The notes under the pieces were generated by a model. It was not told the origin of the DNA and made no database searches. It saw only the letters and a list, made by a program, of their open reading frames with translations. Shown here in pieces: positions 28,322 through 36,293 of a stretch of DNA of 64,000 bases (position 1 is the stretch's first letter; every line of letters starts with the position of its first letter). Position numbers and translations under genes: made by a program. This stretch comes from Chitinophagaceae bacterium (lineage in GTDB: Bacteria > Bacteroidota > Bacteroidia > Chitinophagales > Chitinophagaceae), in contig JAIETM010000008.1 of the NCBI GenBank assembly GCA_019745155.1, positions 1-64,000 on the forward strand, read 5' to 3'.

Positions 28322-28403
28322 CCCCACAATGCTGTGGGGATTTTTTTTGCCCCAACAATACTGTGGGGATTCCCCCACAATTCTGTGGGGGGATTTTTTA
28401 TAC
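28322..28403 (+). terminator. Three consecutive terminator-like hairpins after tRNA-Asp
   Basis: Stems CCCCACA/TGTGGGG (28322-28339), CCCCAACA/TGTGGGG (28350-28368, one bulge) and CCCCCACA/TGTGGGGG (28372-28391). The loops are ATGC, ATAC and ATTC. T runs follow the first and third. The first alone would suffice for termination. Confidence 0.75.
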
Positions 28404-28501
28404 ATACTTTGTTTGAGGAATTTCTTCTATACTCACTATAGTTTTTTAAATTAATAAATACCCTCAATGATGCTGTATTGAATCATACAAAATCATTGAC
28501 C

Positions 28502-28777
28502 ATGCCTTTTTACGTGTACATTCTGAAAAGCCTGAAAGACGGCACTTACTACAAGGGATTAACTAATGACCCAATTAGAAGATTAGCAGAACACAATACA
28601 GGTAAGAGTTATTATACTTCTTACAAAATGCCATGGCAATTAGTCTATGTAGAACAAATGCCTACTTATTTTGCTGCAGAACGAAGAGAAAAGAATCTGA
28701 AGAAAGCTACCAGAGAAAGGATTGAATACCTTCTTCTACACCCAAAGAATATCGTATCCCAATTTATAAAAGAATAG
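28502..28777 (+). CDS. GIY-YIG nuclease domain protein (YhbQ/UvrC-like)
   Basis: 91 residues from MPFYVYILKS. The GIY-YIG signature reads YVYIL ... YYKGLTNDPIRRLAEHN, with the conserved Arg in IRRLAEH and the catalytic Glu expected in AERREKNLKK. Stand-alone members of this size are common in Bacteroidota and often occur in many copies per genome; their function is not established, with DNA repair or mobile-element roles suggested. An earlier in-frame ATG at 28478 is less likely. First protein gene of the island, just after tRNA-Asp; its 3' region holds the hairpin array. Confidence 0.85.
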   Translation: MPFYVYILKSLKDGTYYKGLTNDPIRRLAEHNTGKSYYTSYKMPWQLVYVEQMPTYFAAERREKNLKKATRERIEYLLLHPKNIVSQFIKE

Positions 28778-28800
28778 ATTTTGACGAGTCCCTAACATTA

Positions 28801-28935
28801 CTGCAGCATTGCAGTGAAATTCCTGCAACATTGCAGCGAAGTTCTTGCAGCATTGCGGAAAGTGTTCCTGCAGAATTGCAGTGAAGTTCCCGCAGAATTG
28901 CGGAAAGTGTTCCTGCAGCATTGCAGGAAACGGTC
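28801..28935 (+). repeat. Six tandem 22-23 bp units, each forming a small hairpin
   Basis: Units begin at 28801, 28823, 28845, 28868, 28890 and 28913 and average CTGCAGCATTGCAGTGAAGT-like sequence. Each carries a five-pair stem CTGCA/TGCAG around a four-base loop. In unit 5 the stem is CCGCA/TGCGG, a compensated change; unit 3 keeps pairing through G-U. Lengths alternate between 22 and 23, so no reading frame is preserved. Placed between the GIY-YIG stop and a strong terminator, probably in its 3' untranslated region. Confidence 0.9.
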
Positions 28936-28947
28936 CGCATCCTAACC

Positions 28948-28975
28948 AAAACCCCTGCAGTACTGCAGGGGTTTT
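28948..28975. terminator. Perfectly palindromic bidirectional terminator
   Basis: A 28-base perfect palindrome: AAAACCCCTGCAG (28948-28960) then a two-base centre and its complement to 28975, ending in TTTT on either strand. It separates the convergent GIY-YIG gene and the 29037 gene. Its stem contains the same CTGCAG as the array. Confidence 0.85.
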
Positions 28976-29036
28976 ATGTACTATACTGTTTATATATTGT
29001 ATTCTGAAAGCGCCGATCGTTATTATATTGGACAGT

Positions 29037-29330
29037 TTATTCCCCTTCCTGATACTGCCAAGCAATGACAAATCTTTTAAACTCTTTTATTTCCTCATTA
29101 GTATAAGTCATAGTGGTAAAAAGTAAGTTTTCACCACTTTCATCAAAAATAACTAGCCCTAATTCTGGATGTTCAAATCGGTAGTTTTTATCCCATTTTC
29201 TGCTGAGACACTCAAAAATGAAATCATTTTCTTTAAGTCTTACCACTGCAGATCTTGTTGATTCTGGTTGATCATCTTTATTCCGGCCTGTTCTACTATT
29301 TGGTGGCGGTATTAAGTGAGCAATACTCAT
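29037..29330 (-). CDS. Hypothetical small protein downstream of the restriction-modification operon
   Basis: 97 residues from MSIAHLIPPPNSRTGRNKDD; an earlier in-frame ATG at 29387 is possible but its product looks random. The body (STRSAVVRLKENDFIFECLS ... HPELGLVIFDESGENLLFTT) is charged, without membrane segments or signal peptide. I do not recognise the family. It lies 131 bases downstream of hsdS on the same strand, so it could be the fourth gene of the restriction locus or an independent cargo gene. Confidence 0.5.
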   Translation of the reverse strand: MSIAHLIPPPNSRTGRNKDDQPESTRSAVVRLKENDFIFECLSRKWDKNYRFEHPELGLVIFDESGENLLFTTMTYTNEEIKEFKRFVIAWQYQEGE

Positions 29331-29461
29331 ATGATTTTTACTTTGAAAGTAATTTTTGAAAATAAAATCTTGAGAAAAGAAAAGCACACGCTTTGTAAGG
29401 ACACCCTTTGTACGGGGATTTGTATGGGTTGCAAATTTGCCTGACTAGGCGTGTTTAATTC

Positions 29462-30874
29462 TCATTCAATAGCATCTCTTAGTATTTTATTTATTTCATC
29501 CTTTTTCTCGTTTATTTTTTTGTCGAATTGTCTTTGCTTATCTGTTTCGGTTCTAATAGTATGTACAACTTTCTCTTGTTCTATTAGAGAAATTTCAGGG
29601 ATTGGCAATTCTCTTAATTGACTTGGAAAAATATTTGTATTGTTGCCCAAACCCTTTTTATGAGTATAAATCAAGTATTGAAAAAAATCTGTTCTAAAAT
29701 AATAGTAGGCAAAAGCTGGGTTGTAGTTCTTTAACCTAATTCTCATTGTAAAATCAGCATACACCGCTTGGTTTTCCTCATTATCAATTAAAGCGACTTT
29801 ACCGATTGTACCTTCACCACTTCTTGCCATTATTATATCATTTAAAGCAATCTGCTTATTAGGGTTTGCATTAAAATAGGACGGCACTACAGTCTTAGCT
29901 TCTTCTACTTCAAATCTCCAATTCTTAATATCAGCCATTGAAACATAGTATTGCTCACCACTTTCATCATAATCAGAAGGTGTAATGCTTTTACCAAGTG
30001 TAATTTCTTCGGCTAAATAATCTTTGATCTGTTTTGTTGATTGTCCTTTCAAAGTTTGCCAAACAAAGTCACCTGCCTTATTATGAAACTTAAAACTGAA
30101 ACGATTATCTATGTTATTAGAGAATGAACTGAAATTACTTTTCATTATTCGGATTCTTTGCAGTTCATTAAATTTTACAATATCCCAATTGAACCTCTTT
30201 TCAAAAAAATCATTAATAATTTCTGTATCAGATTTTATTTGCGATTTGATGTTGATAATTTCATTTTCAATTTGAATAATTTTAGGCAAAATGATTTGTT
30301 CATTTTTCTTTAACCTATCAATAATATTTTTGTCAAATTTTATATATTTTAAATCTTCTGATTTTATTGTCGGATAACCTTTTCCTTGCCTTGTTACAAT
30401 AATCAGATTTTCATAAAATACCTCCCTTAAAGAATAATAAAGAATCTTAGAAAGCGCTTTGGGTCTTAAATGAATAAATGCTTTAGTAAAATATATCTTA
30501 TTATCTTTACCAACCAAAACATACTTTTTTAAGTTTGGTCTTACTGAAGAAATTAAGATATCATTCTCTTTTGGGAGTATTATGTCTCCTTTTTCAATTT
30601 TCTTGAAATAATTTTCATTCACTTCATTACGACTATTTACATCCAAACTCTGTGGATTCACTTCACCTTGCTTGGTCACATCAGTAATTTCAGCATATGA
30701 AAAGCTCTCTAGTTCTTCAAAGTCAACTTTCTCCTTCTCTATTACTTCAAACAAATCTGGAAATGATATTGAATTTTCAATTGTTTTACCTTGATTAAAA
30801 AGCAAGTAATCAACATCTATTCGGAAAGAATTTTCCTTATGAATTTGAACAAACGATATGTTTTCTACTCTCAT
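29462..30874 (-). CDS. Restriction-modification specificity subunit (HsdS-like)
   Basis: 470 residues. Two target-recognition half-domains are visible: the first about 1-185 and the second about 240-430, the latter with IKNWRFEVEEAKTV, IIMARSGEGTIGKVALID and LRELPIPEISLIEQEKVV. Between and after them are helical, coiled-coil-like segments (KKNEQIILPKIIQIENEI; DKQRQFDKKINEKKDEI). Each half-domain would read one half of a split DNA target. The ATG at 30874 overlaps the stop of the upstream gene by ATGA; another ATG six bases earlier is also in frame. Visibly AT-rich. Confidence 0.88.
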   Translation of the reverse strand: MRVENISFVQIHKENSFRIDVDYLLFNQGKTIENSISFPDLFEVIEKEKVDFEELESFSYAEITDVTKQGEVNPQSLDVNSRNEVNENYFKKIEKGDIILPKENDILISSVRPNLKKYVLVGKDNKIYFTKAFIHLRPKALSKILYYSLREVFYENLIIVTRQGKGYPTIKSEDLKYIKFDKNIIDRLKKNEQIILPKIIQIENEIINIKSQIKSDTEIINDFFEKRFNWDIVKFNELQRIRIMKSNFSSFSNNIDNRFSFKFHNKAGDFVWQTLKGQSTKQIKDYLAEEITLGKSITPSDYDESGEQYYVSMADIKNWRFEVEEAKTVVPSYFNANPNKQIALNDIIMARSGEGTIGKVALIDNEENQAVYADFTMRIRLKNYNPAFAYYYFRTDFFQYLIYTHKKGLGNNTNIFPSQLRELPIPEISLIEQEKVVHTIRTETDKQRQFDKKINEKKDEINKILRDAIE

Positions 30875-33603
30875 TCCCATTTTACATTTTGTCTTAAGTG
30901 GTCAAGTATTTTCAATTTCTCATTTTTGCGAAGCAATACATCTTCACTTTTCCATTGAGAAAGGATACCTGTTGTAAATAATTCACTCAATGCTTTATCA
31001 GTTCGTTCATAAAATATTTTTTTCAGCGTGTCTTCCTCGTAGTATTTAGACAAGGCATTCTTAGCCGCTTTCAATTTTTCTTGTGCTGAGGCATATTCAA
31101 CTTTCAGCTTTTCAAATTTCTTTTCTTCTTTTTCTAATTCCTTTTCTGCTTTATCTGTATTACTATCCTTTGTTTTTTGGTCGTCAATTTTCTTTTTCCT
31201 TGCAGTAATAGATTTTTCAAGATCTTCAATGCTTCTCTTCATTAAAGCAACCTCATCATCAAAATGTGCTTCCACGTTTAACGTATTTAATATTAATGGG
31301 GCTGCTTCAATATCAAACAAATCATTTGGCATTAGTTTAATTTTCCCTTTCCCTCTTTTATATCCAATATTCTCGGCTTCTGCCATAAAAATTGAGTAGT
31401 CTATTTCCTTGCTTATTTCACCAAACACCCACCTGGTATTGCAATGACCGAATAAATCAATGGTATCTTTATCAATACTACTTATTTCCTCAATCTCTGC
31501 ATTGTATTTTTCCAGAAGATCTTTTACCGAAAGTGATATATCATTAGGAGCTAAGTAATCTTTCAGGAAGTAGTGAATGTTTTTCAATGCCACTTTGTCA
31601 TCATCAGCTTTGATAGAAGGATATTTTTCTTTTTTCTCTCCTTTTACATAAACTGATATGTAGTTTGCAACTCTTGTATTTAGCTTGCTCCATTCTGCCT
31701 TATACTTATTCCAAATCATATTCCATTCAGCAACTTCAGCTGCTGTTTTCTTCTGAGCAAACAATAAACTTGTTTTTGTTGATGTAAATGGCTCAAAGGT
31801 TACCTGAGGCAAACTAACTACAGCTTTAACTTTGAAATATTTGAAAATAAAAAGTCGGATATATTTATTTTCCGATGTGTCAAAAACACTTTCAGGCAAA
31901 ACGATTCCCATCCTCCCATTCTCTTTTAGCAACTGGTAATAGCGTTCAATAAAAAGATTTTCAGAATTTTTCTTTTTGTGAAAAATAAATGTTCTTTCTA
32001 CTTTTTGTTTTGTTACAGTATCAAGCTCAACACTGAAAGGTGGGTTACTTATTACAATATCAAATTGACCGTTTGTATGTTTGTTTCCATAAACTTCGTC
32101 TGGCTCTTGCAATATCAAAACATTTGTTCCTCCTGAGTTCTTTGCATAAAATGTAAAAGGTAATAAACCATCTTGCACAAAAAGGTTTGCTGAACCATCA
32201 CCGTGCAAAATCATATTTACTTTGGCAGCAGTTCCCAAATCAAAATTACTGTCAGCACCATACAAAAAAGTTCTTGCCCAGTTGTTTTCATGCACGGGTG
32301 GGAAGTAAACCTGAAACCATCTTTGCACTTCGCTGCTAGATGCTACTTCATCACTGCGTTTGTATTTTAACTCTTTTGTTATTGCTTTCATGGCTTCAAT
32401 CAAGAATGTGCCGCTGCCACAAGAAGGGTCAATGATGTAAGGCAAATCCTGTTTTTCATTTAAACGATGAATAGCAAGATTGTCAATTTGCAAACCGAAA
32501 AGAATAAAGCGAACAACATTTATAGGTGTGAAAAACTGCCCTTTGGTTTGTTTGAAACCGTCTCTTGTGATACTTTCAAAAAAGTCACCTAAAATATCAG
32601 TGCCATCAACTGAATTTCTTCCTTCAATCAATGAAATATCCTCTAATTCCTGAACTGTATAAACGAGTTTAGAGAGAGGGAATTTTTCTTCATTGATTAC
32701 ATAAGTTTTTGCAAGTTTTACAGGGTCAGTAAGGTTTAATTTCTTTTCTAATGCTCTTCGATATAAAGCATTGATTTTATCAAAAACCTTTTCGGGTTTT
32801 TCTATTTCCGTATTTCCTTTCCCATCATCAAAACCTTTTACCTGAAATTCATATTCCTCACCCTTCTTCTTCTCATCTTCATCCTGAATTTTAGCAAGAA
32901 TTATATTCACTAAAGAATTGAAAACTTCTGTATCTGTTGTTCCACCACCACCCCAAAGCACATTGTGCAAGTTCCTACTAAGACTTATTATCTCTTCGCG
33001 AGTGAAGTTCGTTCTCAAATCGTGTTTCTTATCACCTTTTACAAAAGCAGGTTTTCTTGGCTTGCCATAACCCGCTGAAAGCTGATTTGAAATTGAAGGT
33101 CTTCCTGCTTCATCCCATTGCTCAAATTCTTTTTGTTGTTTGTAATCAATTATGATTGCCTGATCTGAAAGATCATTGCCCTTGAAATCAACTGTGTAGT
33201 AAACAAGATACTTGCTGTCTGCTTGCATCTTGGCTAAACGAAATAATTGCCCTTCAATAAATTCTTTGTCTGTCTCCCATTTATCGGGTGCTTTCACTTC
33301 AATAAAAAAGAAAACTTCTCCTTTTCTGTCTCGCACCAAAATATCAATCCTTGCTTTCTTTACAGATGGCCTTCCTATTTCATACTCCACTTCGATATCA
33401 ATCAGCTCAGGGCTGTAATCCAACTCATTTACTAAATGGTTTACAAGATATGCCCTAACAATTTCTTCATCACCTGTAATAACTTTAATCCCTCTGTGAT
33501 TATTGATTTTGTTATAGATAATGGTTTTCTTATCAAGGTCAATTTCTACAACCTTGTCTTTAGCTTTCTTAAGCGTTTGCAAAACTTTTTCTTTCCAGGT
33601 CAT
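30871..33603 (-). CDS. Fused restriction nuclease - N6-adenine methyltransferase (BcgI-like or type I-like RM subunit)
   Basis: 910 residues. Residues about 1-200 form an HsdR-N-type PD-(D/E)xK nuclease: D87 in ARIDILV, E102 and K104 in FIEVKAP, and a QLFRLA motif with Q119. After a linker comes an N6-methyltransferase of the HsdM type: KGQFFTP (about 354-360), SAM motif I DPSCGSGTF (392-400) and catalytic NPPF (520-523). Residues about 770-850 are a strongly charged coiled coil, probably docking the specificity subunit. Nuclease and methylase on one chain plus a separate S subunit resembles type IIB BcgI more than classical type I. No helicase/translocase (HsdR motor) gene is in the locus. 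Start overlaps the Xre stop by ATGA. Confidence 0.87.
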   Translation of the reverse strand: MTWKEKVLQTLKKAKDKVVEIDLDKKTIIYNKINNHRGIKVITGDEEIVRAYLVNHLVNELDYSPELIDIEVEYEIGRPSVKKARIDILVRDRKGEVFFFIEVKAPDKWETDKEFIEGQLFRLAKMQADSKYLVYYTVDFKGNDLSDQAIIIDYKQQKEFEQWDEAGRPSISNQLSAGYGKPRKPAFVKGDKKHDLRTNFTREEIISLSRNLHNVLWGGGGTTDTEVFNSLVNIILAKIQDEDEKKKGEEYEFQVKGFDDGKGNTEIEKPEKVFDKINALYRRALEKKLNLTDPVKLAKTYVINEEKFPLSKLVYTVQELEDISLIEGRNSVDGTDILGDFFESITRDGFKQTKGQFFTPINVVRFILFGLQIDNLAIHRLNEKQDLPYIIDPSCGSGTFLIEAMKAITKELKYKRSDEVASSSEVQRWFQVYFPPVHENNWARTFLYGADSNFDLGTAAKVNMILHGDGSANLFVQDGLLPFTFYAKNSGGTNVLILQEPDEVYGNKHTNGQFDIVISNPPFSVELDTVTKQKVERTFIFHKKKNSENLFIERYYQLLKENGRMGIVLPESVFDTSENKYIRLFIFKYFKVKAVVSLPQVTFEPFTSTKTSLLFAQKKTAAEVAEWNMIWNKYKAEWSKLNTRVANYISVYVKGEKKEKYPSIKADDDKVALKNIHYFLKDYLAPNDISLSVKDLLEKYNAEIEEISSIDKDTIDLFGHCNTRWVFGEISKEIDYSIFMAEAENIGYKRGKGKIKLMPNDLFDIEAAPLILNTLNVEAHFDDEVALMKRSIEDLEKSITARKKKIDDQKTKDSNTDKAEKELEKEEKKFEKLKVEYASAQEKLKAAKNALSKYYEEDTLKKIFYERTDKALSELFTTGILSQWKSEDVLLRKNEKLKILDHLRQNVKWE

Positions 33604-33902
33604 TTATTCTTTTTTTTACGGTATTTGATTTTTTCTTCGGCTACTTGTAGTGCTTTTAATGCTTCAGTTTCGTCCTCTAACTCGTAAACAAGTTTGTCAG
33701 AAAGCCATGCTACAAGAAGTTCATTTTCTTTTACTTTAAAGTAGCCTGCAAGTTTTAGCACTTGCTCTCTTGTTGGCTTTCGTTGCCCTCTTTCAATTTT
33801 ACTAAGAATTGCTTGGTCTATGTCAAGGAAGGCAGCAACTGTCCGCAAGGGGAGTTCTTTACCCTCTCTAAGTTTCCGTATTGTGTCTCCTAAACTATCC
33901 AT
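33600..33902 (-). CDS. Xre-family regulator, probable controller of the RM operon
   Basis: 100 residues. The helix-turn-helix spans about 8-60 (LGDTIRKLREGKELPLRTVA, AILSKIERGQRKPTREQVLK), of the Cro/C1 type found in restriction controller proteins. The C-terminal 35 residues are helical and basic (EEKIKYRKKKNK). First gene of a three-gene operon with ATGA overlaps. A palindrome and a -33/-7 promoter lie directly upstream, consistent with autoregulation; that is inference. Confidence 0.85.
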   Translation of the reverse strand: MDSLGDTIRKLREGKELPLRTVAAFLDIDQAILSKIERGQRKPTREQVLKLAGYFKVKENELLVAWLSDKLVYELEDETEALKALQVAEEKIKYRKKKNK

Positions 33903-33917
33903 TTTGACTGTTTCTAT

Positions 33918-33936
33918 TTTGACAAATTATGTCAAA
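33918..33936. promoter_or_regulatory. Palindromic operator upstream of the Xre-RM operon
   Basis: TTTGACA (33918-33924), five-base spacer, TGTCAAA (33930-33936), perfect seven-base arms. Its right arm overlaps the -7 element. A further half-site TTTGAC occurs at 33903-33908, beside the start codon. Confidence 0.65.
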
Positions 33937-33964
33937 TATAATGATAGTTATTTTGGTAAGCAAA
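33933..33964 (-). promoter_or_regulatory. -33/-7 promoter of the Xre-RM-S operon
   Basis: Read on the minus strand: TTTG (33964-33961), spacer of 20, TATATTTG (33940-33933), an exact match to the Bacteroidota consensus. Predicted start about 25 bases before the Xre ATG. Confidence 0.75.
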
Positions 33965-34071
33965 GATTTATAGCTGAAGTTTATAAAAAATGGTCATAGA
34001 TATTCGTCAGCGGGGTGGGTAGTCTTGGGTGCGTATAGCAAAATTAAATCTGGTGTTTTTTGTATGAGGAA

Positions 34072-34112
34072 GTCCGTTGGCAAAAATGTCTCTTTTGTTT
34101 TTGCCAACGGAC
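34072..34112. repeat. Perfect 15-bp inverted repeat
   Basis: GTCCGTTGGCAAAAA (34072-34086), 11-base loop, TTTTTGCCAACGGAC (34098-34112). It could be a terminator-like or small-RNA hairpin; no gene end lies next to it. Confidence 0.8.
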
Positions 34113-34351
34113 GGCTTATGCATTTGGCAAAACCAATTATTCCATTTTTGCGATGTCTATTTAGAATGTGCTTTAAAATAAATAGCCGGAATTAAACTTT
34201 TGCTAAAGAATTAACCCTAGAATTGCAGCAGTTTTATTGTTTGTTTATCAATTCCAAATCTACCCCACTCCTTTCAAAAAGTCAACCCGTTAAACAACGG
34301 TATTTTAATGGGAAATTTCCCACTCCAAAACGGGAAATTTCCCGTGGCAAA
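34113..34351. other. AT-rich non-coding stretch with two GGGAAATTTCCC palindromes
   Basis: No open frame of note. GGGAAATTTCCC occurs at 34310-34321 and, extended to CGGGAAATTTCCCG, at 34331-34344, immediately before the first mosaic repeat. Confidence 0.6.
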
Positions 34352-35478
34352 GTGGTTGGTGAGGACACCAACCATTGGCGGTGATAATACGCTTACACAA
34401 TACACTTAACGCCAAGCGAGGTGTCCCCACCGAGCTTATTACGGGTTACTGTCTTTACATGCCAGGAAAAATGTAATGTGGTGGTTGGAAAGGACACCAA
34501 CCATTGGCGGTGATAATACACTTACATAACACACAAACGCCAAGCGAGGTGTCCCCACCGAGCTAAAAATTAAGGCTATGCATATTGGACGCCTTCAGCG
34601 TCCCAGTCCGCCCAAGGTCTCCTACAAGGGACTCGGTGATAATTTATTGTTGGTCAGGCGACCAACAATGGCCAAACCTGTTGGTGATAACACCAACAGG
34701 GGCGAGCGGTGATAATACACTTACACAACACACTTAACGCCAAGCGAGGTGTCCCCACCGAGCTTATTACGGGTTACTGTCTTTACATGCCAGGAAAAAT
34801 GTAATGTGGTGGTTGGTGAGGACACCAACCATTGGCGGTGATAATACACTTACACAACACACTTAACGCCAAGCGAGGTGTCCCCACCGAGCTAAAAATT
34901 AAGGCTATGCATATTGAACACGTTCAGCGTCCCAGTCCGCCCAAGGTCTCCTACAAGGGACTCGGTGATAATTTATTGTTGGTCAGGCGACCAACAAGGG
35001 CCAACAAATCGCTCCCTCTCCTTTGGAGAGGGATGGGGTGAGGTTAAAAACTGTTGGCGAAAACACCAAGAGGGGGCGGAAATCATCTATTGGTTGGTGG
35101 AGACACCAACCAATAATTTGAGAACACCAACAGGGGCGATACAAGAGCAAATCGCCCCCTCTCCTTTGGAGATGTTTACAAACCGAAGCTTTAGCGGTTT
35201 ATTAACCGAAGCCTTGGCGTAGGTTAGAGGTTTGGGCTAGGGCCTGCCTTCCGTAGCTTTAGCGAAGGGAGGTGAGGTCAAAAAACTGTGGCTTGCCACC
35301 CGAAGCTTTAGCGAAGGGTGGTGAGGACACCAACCATTGGCGGTGATAATACGCTTACACAATACACTTAACGCCAAGCGAGGTGTCCCCACCGAGTTTA
35401 TTACGGGTTGCTGTCTTCACAAGCCGGAAAAAATGTAATGTGGTGGTTGGTGAGGACACCAACTAATAAGTTTAACAC
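34352..35478. repeat. Left cluster of mosaic hairpin repeats
   Basis: Non-coding. A modules (hairpin GGTTGGTG/CACCAACC, then about 70 bases ending at CACCGAGCT) start near 34352, 34481, 34708, 34806 and 35319. Alternate A copies have a long tail (TTACGGGTTACTGTC...) or a short tail that leads into a B module (34564-34673; 34893-35003) carrying stems GGACGC/GCGTCC and TTGTTGGTC/GACCAACAA. A C module (35006-35138) has CCCTCTCC/GGAGAGGG at 35014 and TATTGGTTGGTG/CACCAACCAATA at 35088-35115. CCTGTTGGTG/CACCAACAGG is at 34677-34700. A D fragment (35146-35202) follows. The A-A'-B block repeats as a unit of about 300 bases. Confidence 0.85.
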
Positions 35479-35503
35479 ACCAATAGGGGCGAAAACTATC
35501 TAC

Positions 35504-36193
35504 TTATCTAATTGAAACACTTTCAACATAACTTAACCCATCAAGGGCTTTTATAAAATACTTGATGAATGAGTATCCTGCATAACCAAGATTTATATGC
35601 AATTGTACCGTCTTGGCATCTGAAGATTGTACAAAATACCCATGGATAGGTATATACCTTTTCGTTTCAACCAATTTATAGTAGTCATCAATAATCGTTA
35701 GAATTTGTGCATGGGATGCTACTTCAGTCTTATAAGTTATCAATACTTCAATATCCGTAGCAATGCCCTCAATACTGAGTGCTATATGCTTAGTCTTGAG
35801 CTTGGGAATTTGTTTTTTAATTGATTGCATACGCTCCACAATCTCTTTCAAATATCTTTCTTCCATCTCAATCCATACTTTAATTTGCTCAGGATTTAAT
35901 ACTATATCATCAATTTTCGGATTAATATAACCATCGAAAGACCATTTAAGTGTGCAATTGAAATTGTATGTGTTTGCATTAATTACGATGTTTATTGAAG
36001 AAACATCTTCACCATATTTATAATTAACAGGACTACCCAAGTATCCTGAGGTAATATATAAATACTTTCCTATTTTAAATCCGGTAGCATTCTCCAACCA
36101 TTCATTAGCTTTTAATCCCAACAATTCTAAATACGCAGCACTAACAGGAATATCCTTTTCAATATACTCAAGACACTTTAAGATTGTATTCAT
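35504..36193 (-). CDS. Unrecognised protein isolated between repeat clusters
   Basis: 229 residues, no signal peptide or membrane segment. Residues about 95-130 form a charged helix (KVWIEMEERYLKEIVERMQS). The flanks look alpha/beta; the C-terminus (IKYFIKALDGLSYVESVSIR) resembles a ferredoxin-like strand-helix-strand element, but this is a weak impression. AT-rich like the RM genes. No neighbour within 1 kb except repeats, so context gives no function. The frame is long and codon use looks genuine. Confidence 0.6.
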   Translation of the reverse strand: MNTILKCLEYIEKDIPVSAAYLELLGLKANEWLENATGFKIGKYLYITSGYLGSPVNYKYGEDVSSINIVINANTYNFNCTLKWSFDGYINPKIDDIVLNPEQIKVWIEMEERYLKEIVERMQSIKKQIPKLKTKHIALSIEGIATDIEVLITYKTEVASHAQILTIIDDYYKLVETKRYIPIHGYFVQSSDAKTVQLHINLGYAGYSFIKYFIKALDGLSYVESVSIR

Positions 36194-36293
36194 CGATAAA
36201 AAAGCTTTACAATTGATTAGTGAACAATATTGGATGATTTAAAGTTAAAAAAATATGCAAGTACACCAACAGGTGGAGAAATCATTCCATTGT

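Noticed and set aside
28801-28935. CRISPR array
   Set aside because: The 22-23 bp units are directly adjacent with no unique spacers, the units themselves diverge, and there are no cas genes.
28736-29071. Minus-strand protein with repeated MLQEHFPQ-like segments
   Set aside because: It simply reads through the hairpin array and the palindromic terminator; unit lengths of 22 and 23 do not preserve frame.
34832-35222. Small plus-strand proteins in the repeats
   Set aside because: They are frames through A, B and C modules; the peptides change wholly between copies and have no RBS or promoter.
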